A stretch of DNA of 64,000 bases from Halobacteriovorax marinus SJ (GTDB lineage: Bacteria > Bdellovibrionota > Bacteriovoracia > Bacteriovoracales > Bacteriovoracaceae), in NCBI RefSeq assembly GCF_000210915.2, contig NC_016620.1, positions 1,426,001 through 1,490,000 of the forward strand, read 5' to 3'. Both the position numbers and the translations under genes were made by a program. Under the pieces are notes generated by a model. The model saw nothing but the letters and a program-made list of their open reading frames with translations. It was not told the DNA's origin and ran no database searches. Of this stretch, positions 6,888 through 14,652 are shown one piece after another. Numbering within the stretch: position 1 is the stretch's first letter; every line of letters starts with the position of its first letter.

Positions 6888-8129
6888 TTATAGATCTTTA
6901 TTCTTATAGACTTTTATATTGAATCTCTTATTCTTCTCTAGCTTTTGTGGGATAGAGTGAATGAGGTTCGCTGGCATGTCTAACTTAACAGTCACATCAA
7001 CTTCTAGTTTTACACCTTTTCCTAGGAAGCCTCTGAGTTGATCAAAACCAAAGCGCTCTAGTTCGATACTCAGCTCTTTGTCAGAAACTGTGAAGTCTTC
7101 AAACTTAAATTCTCTGTTAAAGTGAATATCATTATTAGACTCTTTTCTTACTTTGATTTGAATACGCGCTTTCTTTAAAGGGTTAGTCTTATCAAGCTTA
7201 AGTTTAAAGTCTCCGGCCTTATTCATCCAAAGAGATTTCTGTGTTGCTTGCATAGGCTTTAAAAGCTTTTTAAGATTTCCAAAATTAATCTTAACTGTTT
7301 CTCTTGTTTGCTTTTCGCTATCGTTATCTAAGACTACTTCACTTGCTTTGTGCATTAGTTGCATGTAAGTCGTTTCAGTTCTTAGGTTGTTATAGTTAAT
7401 AACTAAGTTTCCACTTGAGTTAAGAGAGAGGTTGATCTCCGCTTTACCTAGTTGATCTTTGTCAGTGAATTCAAAAGATACAGTATGAGAGAATTTCTTA
7501 TCAACTTGATAAGGAACTTGAACTGGTTTCTTACAAGCGTAACTTACTGTTCTATATCTTGTAACGTCTCTACAGATATATTCTTGGTATGGAACTGAGT
7601 TACATTCATTTCTCGCTGGTACCCAGTCACAAACTCTTCTGTTTACATTGCTACATTCTCTATCAGTGTAAGGAACATTTCTACAAACTTGAGGACCGCT
7701 TACGTCGCGACATCTCTGTCTTCCTGGAACGTTAGTACATCTCTCAACACCGTTTCTCGTTCTACACACTCTTCTTGCTGGCTCATTCACACACTCTCTA
7801 CGAGTTCTACCTGGCTTACATTCTCTACGTGTTCTTCTTACGTCGCGGCACTGGCGATCAGTTTCAGTTCTACAAACATTTCTTCCTGGTACCCAGTGAC
7901 ATTCATTTCTATAGCGAGTCTCATATCCACATTGCGTGTCTTGGTAGGGCTCTTGTCTAGTACAAGTACTATCGACATACTCAGTTCTATAAAGAGTAAT
8001 TGCCTTAACTTCTTCTAAAGTAACTTCTTCAGTTGGTTGTAGATCATAGTCTACAGTGGCGCTCTCTGTGGCAAGAGCGTTGAAATTTAGGGTCAACATT
8101 AGCCCTAGAAAACATAGAATGTGTTTCAT
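6888..8129 (-). CDS. Secreted cysteine/arginine-repeat protein
   Basis: A 413-residue exported protein with no family I can name. A signal peptide (about 1-20) precedes a repeat region at residues 56-199 with 16 cysteines spaced 8-13 apart (56, 67, 77, 86, 94, 104, 113, 122, 131, 140, 149, 159, 167, 176, 186, 199). The unit is roughly C-R-x-V-P-x-R-x-x, highly basic. The even number of Cys suggests disulfides. The C-terminal half (about 205-413) is Lys-rich and predicted beta-strand-rich without Cys. It is transcribed alone, ending at the shared terminator with the XRE gene. A surface or periplasmic structural role is a guess. Confidence 0.75.
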   Translation of the reverse strand: MKHILCFLGLMLTLNFNALATESATVDYDLQPTEEVTLEEVKAITLYRTEYVDSTCTRQEPYQDTQCGYETRYRNECHWVPGRNVCRTETDRQCRDVRRTRRECKPGRTRRECVNEPARRVCRTRNGVERCTNVPGRQRCRDVSGPQVCRNVPYTDRECSNVNRRVCDWVPARNECNSVPYQEYICRDVTRYRTVSYACKKPVQVPYQVDKKFSHTVSFEFTDKDQLGKAEINLSLNSSGNLVINYNNLRTETTYMQLMHKASEVVLDNDSEKQTRETVKINFGNLKKLLKPMQATQKSLWMNKAGDFKLKLDKTNPLKKARIQIKVRKESNNDIHFNREFKFEDFTVSDKELSIELERFGFDQLRGFLGKGVKLEVDVTVKLDMPANLIHSIPQKLEKNKRFNIKVYKNKDL

Positions 8130-8249
8130 TTTTCTCTCCTATTTTAATAATAGAGTAATTAGAGCAAGAATTATGCCAGTAATTCCAAGGGTTTGCGATG
8201 CGTCTAGTGGTTGAAATTATTTTTACGAGGATTTGGCACTTTGGACCTA

Positions 8250-8298
8250 GGGATATTTTGTCACTAACTAAGTAGTGGCAAAATACCCGTCAGTTTTT
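8250..8298 (+). terminator. Orphan imperfect hairpin with T run
   Basis: GGGATATTTTG...CAAAATACCC (8250-8260 with 8279-8288) closes an imperfect hairpin with inner pairing CACTA/TAGTG, followed by CAG and TTTTT at 8294-8298. The T run is on the plus strand, although both flanking genes are on the minus strand. It may end an unannotated plus-strand transcript, or act as a weak end signal for the minus gene at 8300-8857. Confidence 0.4.
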
Positions 8299-8299
8299 C

Positions 8300-8857
8300 T
8301 TAGAGACCTTTGTATTGCTTATAGTCATCAATTGAGCCAACACTCTCTTCGGTATCTTCAGAGTATTGTGTCTTGGCCTCTTTTTGAAGTTGCAAAAAGT
8401 GAGGATCGTCAAAGTCACCTTGGTGAGAGACATGTTCAGCAATAGGTTCAATCTCGTGATTTACAGAGTAGATATGATCTTCTTTAAGAGAGTTGAAGTG
8501 CTTTTGGAAAATATCTAGTTTATCCCCAGAAAGACCGCGCTCAAACTCTCTTAGTTTAGCAATCGTATTATAGTAGATTCTCTCAAGTTTGGCCTTCTGC
8601 TTTGGATCCGCTCTATGGTAGAGGGCAAAGTATTTCTTGCGGGCCACAAGGTGTTGTTCTAGGAGATTATTATACTTAAGGGTAATTTGATCTTCTAGAG
8701 AGAGCTTAGGCCCTCTTCTATTATTGTAGCGTTTCTTGCGATTATTATTATTGCTTGGTTTATTGGAAGCTTGTTGCGCGTTTGGATTCTTCTTCTTAGG
8801 TCTACCGCGATATCTTCTGTTTCGGTTAGACTTTGGCTTTGCTTGGTTTTCGGACAT
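8300..8857 (-). CDS. Basic N-terminal, helical protein of unknown function
   Basis: A 185-residue cytoplasmic protein. Residues 1-50 are very basic and Asn/Arg/Lys-rich (RRYRGRPKKKNP, RKKRYNNRRGP) and likely disordered, as in nucleic-acid-binding tails. Residues 52-125 form amphipathic helices (SLEDQITLKYNNLLEQHLVA, KAKLERIYYNTIAKLREFER). The last 50 residues are acidic. GAGGAA sits six bases before the ATG. I recognise no family. RNA or DNA binding is plausible from the composition only. It is divergent from mdh. Confidence 0.7.
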   Translation of the reverse strand: MSENQAKPKSNRNRRYRGRPKKKNPNAQQASNKPSNNNNRKKRYNNRRGPKLSLEDQITLKYNNLLEQHLVARKKYFALYHRADPKQKAKLERIYYNTIAKLREFERGLSGDKLDIFQKHFNSLKEDHIYSVNHEIEPIAEHVSHQGDFDDPHFLQLQKEAKTQYSEDTEESVGSIDDYKQYKGL

Positions 8858-8971
8858 TGATTCCTCATAGATTCTTCATCATAGATCAATTATTATTAGA
8901 TCTTCAAAGCTTTGATTTTATAGAGTGCTGTGGTGTTAGTCAATTGATGGAGTTGATAACACATTGAGACT

Positions 8972-8999
8972 TTGAAAAGCGTTGAAAAATGATTACAAA
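8972..8999 (+). promoter_or_regulatory. Candidate promoter of mdh
   Basis: TTGAAA at 8972-8977 and TACAAA at 8994-8999 are separated by 16 bases, a fair sigma-70-type pair 37 bases before the mdh start. Read by eye only. Confidence 0.35.
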
Positions 9000-9035
9000 T
9001 ATTAAGACTTAACATGAGTTTATAAGGAGATATAT

Positions 9036-10022
9036 ATGACAACTAAGCGCGTTAGAGTAGCGGTAACTGGTGCAGCTGGACAAATTGGATATGCCATTCT
9101 TTTTAGAATTGCTTCTGGTCAAATGTTTGGGACAGATACTGAAGTTGAATTAAGTTTATTAGAACTTCCTGTTGCCCTTGGTGCACTTGAAGGTGTGAAG
9201 ATGGAATTGGATGATTGTGCATTCCCACTTCTAAAAAATATTAAGTGTACAGATAAGATGGAAGAAGCTTTTGATGGAGCTAACTGGATTTTAGCAATTG
9301 GTGCAGTTCCAAGAAAAGATGGAATGGAAAGAGCTGACCTTCTAAAAGTTAATGGCGGAATCTTTGGACCATTAGGTAAGGCGATGGCATCACACGGAGC
9401 TTCGGACTGTAAATTATTTGTTGTAGGAAATCCATGTAACACAAATTGCTTAATCGCAATGGAGAGCTCAGGACTTCCAAAAGAGAGATTCTTTGCAATG
9501 ACTGCGCTTGATGAAAATAGAGCGAAGACTCAACTTGCAATGAAAGCAGGTGTTGATGTTACTGAAGTAACAAATATGACAATTTGGGGAAATCACTCTG
9601 CAACTCAATATCCTGACTTCTACAATGCTAAGATTGGTGGAAAGAGCGCCGCTGAAGTCATCACTGATACTGAGTGGCTAAGTGGAGAGTTTATCTCAGT
9701 TGTTCAAAAAAGAGGTGCAGCTATCATTAAAGCAAGAGGAGCTAGTTCTGCTGCTTCTGCTGCTAATGCCTGTGTTCAGGGTGTATACAACCTGACTCAC
9801 GACACTCCTGCTGGAGAAACATTCTCAATGTGTCTTGCTTCAAAAGGTGAGTACGGTGTAGATGAAGGGTTGATCTTCTCTTACCCTTGTAGAGTTGAAG
9901 GTGGAATTTTAAAAGTTGTTGAAGGTGTTGAGCACAATGCTTTTGGACAAGAGAAATTCCAAACGACACTTGAAGAACTTAGAAGTGAAAAAGCTTCAGT
10001 TAAAGAAATGGGATTAATTTAA
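9036..10022 (+). CDS. mdh: Malate dehydrogenase
   Basis: A 328-residue NAD-dependent malate dehydrogenase, the TCA-cycle enzyme interconverting malate and oxaloacetate in the cytoplasm. It shows the Rossmann start [19 protein letters not shown], substrate arginines in [14 protein letters not shown], the NPCNTNC segment, [10 protein letters not shown], and the catalytic His in [12 protein letters not shown]. Length and motifs match the cytosolic/Thermus-type MDH group rather than LDH-like MDH. AAGGAGA precedes the ATG and a hairpin terminator follows at once, so it is a single-gene unit. A candidate promoter lies at 8972-8999. Confidence 0.97.
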   Translation: MTTKRVRVAVTGAAGQIGYAILFRIASGQMFGTDTEVELSLLELPVALGALEGVKMELDDCAFPLLKNIKCTDKMEEAFDGANWILAIGAVPRKDGMERADLLKVNGGIFGPLGKAMASHGASDCKLFVVGNPCNTNCLIAMESSGLPKERFFAMTALDENRAKTQLAMKAGVDVTEVTNMTIWGNHSATQYPDFYNAKIGGKSAAEVITDTEWLSGEFISVVQKRGAAIIKARGASSAASAANACVQGVYNLTHDTPAGETFSMCLASKGEYGVDEGLIFSYPCRVEGGILKVVEGVEHNAFGQEKFQTTLEELRSEKASVKEMGLI

Positions 10023-10031
10023 TTTCAATAT

Positions 10032-10058
10032 GAGGGCCTAATTTAGGCCCTCTCTATT
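10032..10058 (+). terminator. Terminator of mdh
   Basis: GAGGGCCTA (10032-10040) pairs with TAGGCCCTC (10044-10052), followed by TCTATTTTA. It lies 9 bases after the mdh stop and overlaps the end of the convergent small lipoprotein gene. Confidence 0.75.
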
Positions 10059-10214
10059 TTAGATGGCGTTAGTACGTTGCATCTGATGATCTAGTCTTCG
10101 AATCTCTTTTTCTATTCTCTCAAATTCTCCCTTAGAACTCGGCGTTCTAGAAGTCGTTGTACAAGAAGTTAAAAAAATACAGATCAAAGCTATTGGGATA
10201 AATATTTTCTTCAT
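10059..10214 (-). CDS. Small lipoprotein, 51 residues
   Basis: A short gene encoding 51 residues that begins MKKIFIPIALICIFLTSC. The lipobox LTSC puts the lipidated Cys at residue 18, leaving a mature peptide of only 34 residues: a Thr/Ser spacer then a charged helix (GEFERIEKEIRRLDHQMQR). AAGGAG lies six bases before the ATG. The stop codon abuts the mdh terminator. It resembles many tiny predicted outer-membrane lipoproteins and no family can be assigned. The signal sequence, lipobox and ribosome site together make it a credible gene. Confidence 0.75.
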   Translation of the reverse strand: MKKIFIPIALICIFLTSCTTTSRTPSSKGEFERIEKEIRRLDHQMQRTNAI

Positions 10215-10302
10215 AGTTGAGCTCCTTAGTCAATTATACGGCTAAAAGAGTCAACTACTTAAATATATTTCTATGTTTTAAATGATTCTAGAGACTTAGA
10301 AT

Positions 10303-10764
10303 TTACTCTAAATGATTCTCTTCTTTGAATTTAACTAGGGCCTGGTAGTACTCTCTCTGCTCTTCCATAGAGAGTGAGGCCATGGTCTTTACATTCTTTT
10401 TGCGAATACCTTTTTGGGCCAAGAGCGCATCGGCACTTCTTAATCGCTTAGTAATATTCTTAGCGATTGTAATAAGCCATGGTGGGAATTGCTTATCAAC
10501 TTCTTCAACGGGAACCTTTATAAGTGTTGTATCTTCTAAACATATGGCGCAAGCGCTTCTATTAGTCTTGTCAAAGAAGCTTAACTCCCCAAGGTATTCA
10601 CCGCTCTCTAAATGGGCAAGTGGAGTAACCTGAGTTCCTTTATGGACAAAAATAAGAATCTTTCCCGAGTGAATAATGAAGAGGTCGTGATCGACTTGTC
10701 CTTCAGCACAAACGATGTCACCTTTCTTTAAATTTAATGTAAGCGGTCCTGATATCTCACTCAT
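10303..10764 (-). CDS. Cyclic-nucleotide-binding domain protein without HTH
   Basis: A 153-residue protein made almost wholly of one cNMP-binding (CRP-like) beta-roll, residues about 5-110: GDIVCAEGQVDHDLFIIHSG, then HLESGEYLGELSFFDKTNRSA, the phosphate-binding-cassette position. The C-terminal 40 residues are helical and basic, with no winged-helix DNA-binding domain. It therefore probably senses a cyclic nucleotide and acts on a partner protein, but residues needed for cAMP binding are not clearly all kept. The ATG at 10764 is preferred to the upstream TTG. The SGNH-like gene lies 24 bases upstream, so the two are likely cotranscribed. Confidence 0.8.
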   Translation of the reverse strand: MSEISGPLTLNLKKGDIVCAEGQVDHDLFIIHSGKILIFVHKGTQVTPLAHLESGEYLGELSFFDKTNRSACAICLEDTTLIKVPVEEVDKQFPPWLITIAKNITKRLRSADALLAQKGIRKKNVKTMASLSMEEQREYYQALVKFKEENHLE

Positions 10765-10788
10765 TTTACTTCCCAAGGTTATGAAACT

Positions 10789-11922
10789 CTAGATTTTAAG
10801 AATTGTCTTAATCGCCAATATGATTTCTTTTTGTAACTTCTCATAATAAATTGTCTGCGGGTAGTGCTCATCTACAAAAGTAATATTTCTTCCAAGACCA
10901 CTTTCAACAATATTTGCAAAATCAATTAGCTTGATACCATTCTTCTTAGCATTATTTTGAATCAACTTGTTGAAGACGGCATTAGATCTCCAGTTTCCAC
11001 AATCAAAAGTTGCTGCCATCTGAAAATTCTTCTTGGCCTCTTTTAGAATTCCCTGATTAAGTTGAGCTCTTGCCATTAGATAGTAAGTCTGAGCATTCCC
11101 AATAGATTTAGAGAGTAACTTCTTTGATCTGGCACTTGCTTCTTTTGACCTTCCTGACTCAATTAATTTCTTTATATCACTCTGCTCATCTAGAATTGTA
11201 CTTGAGACAGCGTTATCACACACAATTCTTGGCGGGATTTCTAAATTCACAGGAGGGGTAATGTAGATAAATGTAGAGCCTTTCTCTCTGGCCAAAGATG
11301 CTAGCTCTTCAAGTTCGATCATATAGTAATTGTAAATAAGCTCTGCTCTTGTTTGAGAAACTTTAGCACCAGAGGCCTTCGCAAAGGGCTTTATAGTGTG
11401 GTCGAGATAGAAGTACTTTGTCGGTTTCTTATAAATGATCTTACTCACCTGAGGTACAGTCATAAGCAGAGAAGAAAAGCGATCGTCTTTGAAAATTTTC
11501 ATATTATAATCGTAGACATCTTTATCTGCCGTGATGACTCTATTTTCAAAGAACTCTTCACTTCCTCCAACGTAAATTACAATTGGAGGTAATTTCTTTA
11601 GAACTCTTAGCTTTTTAATTGTTCTGTGCAGACCTTCATTAGCAGCTGACCAATTATAGATATTTAATTTATTTCTAAGATTCTTAGAAAGAGTTTCATT
11701 CACGGCGGGAATATATTTTTCTAAATATTCACCCATGCGATCACCCACAATGAGTATATCGCTACTTCGAATTTCTTTAAGATCAGCACTCTTATATTGA
11801 GCTCCATCCACGATATAGGGGAAGGGATAGATCGTCGTTGGTTTATTCTGAATGCGAATGATAAATAGGGCGCCAACGGCAATAGAGGCGACTGTGAATA
11901 AAATAAATAGTTTTTTAATCAT
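10789..11922 (-). CDS. Membrane-anchored SGNH-hydrolase-like protein
   Basis: A 377-residue protein with one N-terminal membrane or signal helix (about 4-24). The SGNH/GDSL pattern is seen as ILIVGDRMGEYL (block I, with Asp/Arg where GDS is usual), YVGGSEEFF (block III region) and the C-terminal VDEHYP carrying the Asp-x-His dyad. A TPR-like hairpin lies at about 275-310 (YYLMARAQLNQGILKEAKKN). The missing block-I Ser makes catalytic activity uncertain. Acyl-esterase or polysaccharide O-acetyl-modifying roles are common for exported proteins of this fold, but nothing here decides it. Likely an operon with the downstream cyclic-nucleotide-binding gene. Confidence 0.65.
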   Translation of the reverse strand: MIKKLFILFTVASIAVGALFIIRIQNKPTTIYPFPYIVDGAQYKSADLKEIRSSDILIVGDRMGEYLEKYIPAVNETLSKNLRNKLNIYNWSAANEGLHRTIKKLRVLKKLPPIVIYVGGSEEFFENRVITADKDVYDYNMKIFKDDRFSSLLMTVPQVSKIIYKKPTKYFYLDHTIKPFAKASGAKVSQTRAELIYNYYMIELEELASLAREKGSTFIYITPPVNLEIPPRIVCDNAVSSTILDEQSDIKKLIESGRSKEASARSKKLLSKSIGNAQTYYLMARAQLNQGILKEAKKNFQMAATFDCGNWRSNAVFNKLIQNNAKKNGIKLIDFANIVESGLGRNITFVDEHYPQTIYYEKLQKEIILAIKTILKI

Positions 11923-12036
11923 TATGTACTTTTAAACAGTTATATAAGTAAAAATTTCTCTGTTTCCTTTATTGTATATAAAAATTCTGCTACATAAAAG
12001 CTCTGATATATTAGGAAAATTGTAATAGGCAAAATT

Positions 12037-13245
12037 ATGCATAGCGTCCCAGAGCTGCTGTCGCCGGCAGGAAGTTTAGAAAAGTTAAAAGTGGCCATCC
12101 TCTATGGTGCCAACGCCGTTTATTTGGGCGGACAGAAGTTTGGACTAAGAACTGCGGCGGATAACTTCACTAGCGCAGAACTAGAAGAGGGTGTTGAGTT
12201 TGCACACTCAAGAGATGCTAAAGTCTATGTGGTTCTAAATAGTTTTCTTCACGATTCAGACTTAAATGAATTACCAGAGTTTCTAACTTTACTAGACACT
12301 CTTAAAGTTGATGCAGTTATAGTTTCTGATCTTGGTGTTATTGAAACAATTAAGAAGTACTCTAATATTGAAATTCACCTCTCGACGCAAGCGAGTTGTT
12401 TAAATACTGAAGCCGCACTTCTTTGGAAAGAGATGGGTGTGAAGAGAGTTGTTCTTGGAAGAGAGATCTCTTTACAAGAGGCAAAGAAAATCAAAGAAAT
12501 CTCTGGGCTTGAAATTGAAATGTTTATTCATGGTTCAATGTGCATGGCCTACTCTGGAAATTGTGTTATTTCAAACTATACGCAGGGAAGAGATAGTAAT
12601 CGAGGTGGTTGCGCTCATAGCTGTCGTTTTGAATATTCTCTTGATTTTAAAAATATAGATAAGGCAACAGATGAACAAGTTAAGGCCTACTTTATGTCTT
12701 CTAAAGACTTAGAGGGGATTAGGGCCCTTCCTGAGTTTATTGAAGCGGGTATTGATTCTCTAAAAGTTGAGGGACGAATGAAGAGTCATCACTACGCAGG
12801 GACAATAAGCAAAGTCTATTCCGATGCCCTTAACCATTATAGAGACAATGGTGACTTGGTCTCAAAGGAAGTTCTCCACTGGGAGAGTGAACTTAGAAAA
12901 ATTACCCATAGAGATTATACTCTCGGATCTTTGAGAGAACCGGCCGGTGCAGACTCTATCTATACGGAAAGAGAGCACGAGTCTTCTGACTATGTTGTGG
13001 CAGGAATTGTTCTAGAGGTTGTTAAAGATAAGCACTTACTTGTTGAAGTGAGATCAGCATTCTACCCTGGAGATACATTAGAACTAGTGCCTTTTAATGG
13101 TCCATGCGTAGAGTTTAAGGCAGATATGATGGTTGAGACTGATGGTGAAGATTGTCAGAAAAGTAGACCAGGCATACTTCTAAAAATTCCTTATGTGAAA
13201 GAGGCCATGCAGTGGAATCTTATTAGAGCGAAGGTGCTACAATGA
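12037..13245 (+). CDS. trhP: U32 peptidase-family protein, TrhP/YegQ-like
   Basis: A 402-residue U32 protein. These were named peptidases, but bacterial YegQ/TrhP is needed for prephenate-dependent 5-hydroxylation of U34 in tRNAs. The N-terminal barrel begins PELLSPAGSLEKLKVAILYG. Four conserved cysteines for an Fe-S cluster are present at 169, 176, 192 and 196 (HGSMCMAYSGNC...GGCAHSCR), followed by KVEGRMKSHHY. The C-terminal domain (about 310-402) is the beta-barrel typical of the family. The stop overlaps the next U32-like gene by 4 bases. Related RlhA and UbiU proteins share the fold, so the substrate is inferred. Confidence 0.82.
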   Translation: MHSVPELLSPAGSLEKLKVAILYGANAVYLGGQKFGLRTAADNFTSAELEEGVEFAHSRDAKVYVVLNSFLHDSDLNELPEFLTLLDTLKVDAVIVSDLGVIETIKKYSNIEIHLSTQASCLNTEAALLWKEMGVKRVVLGREISLQEAKKIKEISGLEIEMFIHGSMCMAYSGNCVISNYTQGRDSNRGGCAHSCRFEYSLDFKNIDKATDEQVKAYFMSSKDLEGIRALPEFIEAGIDSLKVEGRMKSHHYAGTISKVYSDALNHYRDNGDLVSKEVLHWESELRKITHRDYTLGSLREPAGADSIYTEREHESSDYVVAGIVLEVVKDKHLLVEVRSAFYPGDTLELVPFNGPCVEFKADMMVETDGEDCQKSRPGILLKIPYVKEAMQWNLIRAKVLQ

Positions 13246-14423
13246 GAGTTTGTACATATGTTGACCACATAGATGAAGCAATCCTTGCAAAAGAAGTTAG
13301 AGTAGATGAAGTTATCCTTGGAAATATGCTCTTTTCTCGCTTTGGTAAGATTTCTCCAAAGAGATATTATGACTTCTGTGTTGAAGTGAAGAAGCTTGGC
13401 CTTCGAATTGTTTTTGATTGGGATATTCTCATGACAGAGACAACTTTTGATAAGAGAGTGGAAGAGCTCTCTCATATTGAATGGGATATTATCGATGCTA
13501 TTAGAGTTCAAGATCCTGGAGCGCTCAATTGGGTAAAAAAGAATCTTCCGAATAAACCAATTCAACTAATAACTGAGACTGGTAATCATAATTTAATTGG
13601 TCTTAAGAAGTGGAGAGAATCAGCAGGTGAGATGTTGGAGAGAATGGTTCTCTCAATTGAGCTACCTAAAGATAAGCTTTCTAGCTATATTAAAGAACTC
13701 GGTGTTCCTGTAGAGATCTTAGTGGCTGGAAGAATCCTTCTCTTTTATACTCCGAGAAATTTAATCTCTCCCTATATTCTAGATCACGATGACGATAAGA
13801 CTAAGGCCACAATGGAGAGCTCTTACGAGTTAGAGGGCTCTAGTGAGGAGAGTCCACACAAAGGCTTTCCTCTCTTAGAGAATATACATGGAACATTTAT
13901 GTTCAATACTAAGGATCAATTTCTCTTAGACCATTGCCACGAACTAAGTGAAATGAATCTTTCGGTTGCTCGTGTAGACTTTAGGCATATTGAAGATAAG
14001 AGCTTTTTAGCTAAGGCGGTTAATGCGATTAGATTGCCACTGGCCAATTCAAATGCACCTCTAAAAGATATCTATCCCCTTCCTATTATAAGAGGATTCT
14101 TTCACGTTAATAAATCAGACGTTCTCTTTAAGAAATTAAAGAATCAAAGAACACTTAGAAATGATGAGAATTACCTTGGTGATGTACTAGATGTAAAAAA
14201 GAAGAAGCACCTTGGGATTATGATTAAGTCTAAGAATCTCACTTTAAACTTAGGTGATGAGCTACTTCTTAAAACTCCAGATGGTAAGGAAAAGACGCTG
14301 AAAGTGAGTGATATGAGAAACTCTAGTGGTGAAGATATTGATTCTGTGGAAATAAATAATATTGCCTTTATAAATCATATTTCTGGAATTAGTGTAAAGA
14401 CCCGCGTTTATCGCCAAAAATAA
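13242..14423 (+). CDS. Second U32-like protein lacking the cysteine cluster
   Basis: A 393-residue protein starting within the end of the TrhP-like gene (ATGA overlap), so made together with it. The TIM-barrel-like N-terminal part resembles U32 proteins (VDEVILGNMLFSRFG, LGLRIVFDWDILM, GALNWVKKNLPNKPIQLITE, VPVEILVAGRILLFYTPRN), and a C-terminal barrel (about 305-393) matches the accessory domain of the upstream protein. It lacks the four-Cys cluster. A heteromeric partnership like UbiU-UbiV is possible, but here one partner appears cluster-free. Function unassigned. Confidence 0.65.
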   Translation: MRVCTYVDHIDEAILAKEVRVDEVILGNMLFSRFGKISPKRYYDFCVEVKKLGLRIVFDWDILMTETTFDKRVEELSHIEWDIIDAIRVQDPGALNWVKKNLPNKPIQLITETGNHNLIGLKKWRESAGEMLERMVLSIELPKDKLSSYIKELGVPVEILVAGRILLFYTPRNLISPYILDHDDDKTKATMESSYELEGSSEESPHKGFPLLENIHGTFMFNTKDQFLLDHCHELSEMNLSVARVDFRHIEDKSFLAKAVNAIRLPLANSNAPLKDIYPLPIIRGFFHVNKSDVLFKKLKNQRTLRNDENYLGDVLDVKKKKHLGIMIKSKNLTLNLGDELLLKTPDGKEKTLKVSDMRNSSGEDIDSVEINNIAFINHISGISVKTRVYRQK

Positions 14424-14541
14424 ATTGCACTTCACAAATGGCGCAGACTCTTTTTTATTCTATAGTGCTTATTTAGTAATGATAGAGCACTCCTTCTAAG
14501 TCTTCGAAAGTTTATTCATGTTTAAATATCATTAGTTGTAT

Positions 14542-14577
14542 TTAACTTTCGTTAACTTTTTTTAACTACAATTTAAC
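14542..14577. promoter_or_regulatory. Four helically phased TTAAC motifs
   Basis: TTAAC occurs at 14542, 14552, 14562 and 14573, spaced 10, 10 and 11 bases, about 75 bases upstream of the 996-residue protein gene. Direct repeats at this period are how OmpR/PhoB-family regulators usually bind side by side. The bound protein is unknown. Confidence 0.45.
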
Positions 14578-14592
14578 CTGGGTACAGACCTA

Positions 14593-14627
14593 AAATCGTT
14601 AAAGAGAAACATTAAATCTGACGATTT
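14593..14627. repeat. Inverted repeat in the leader of the 996-residue protein
   Basis: AAATCGT (14593-14599) and ACGATTT (14621-14627) form a 7-bp inverted repeat with a 21-base loop, ending 25 bases before the GTG start. It could be an operator or a leader hairpin. Confidence 0.3.
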
Positions 14628-14652
14628 AAGTAATGTAACTTTTGGAGAGATT

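Noticed and set aside
7689-8018. Open frame of 109 codons opposite the Cys-repeat gene
   Set aside because: It is a shadow of the repeat region; the minus-strand frame has a signal peptide, regular Cys spacing and a terminator, the plus frame has none of these.
10278-10322. Direct repeat TAAATGATTCT near the end of the cyclic-nucleotide-binding gene
   Set aside because: Only two 11-base copies, one overlapping the coding end; too little to claim a functional site.
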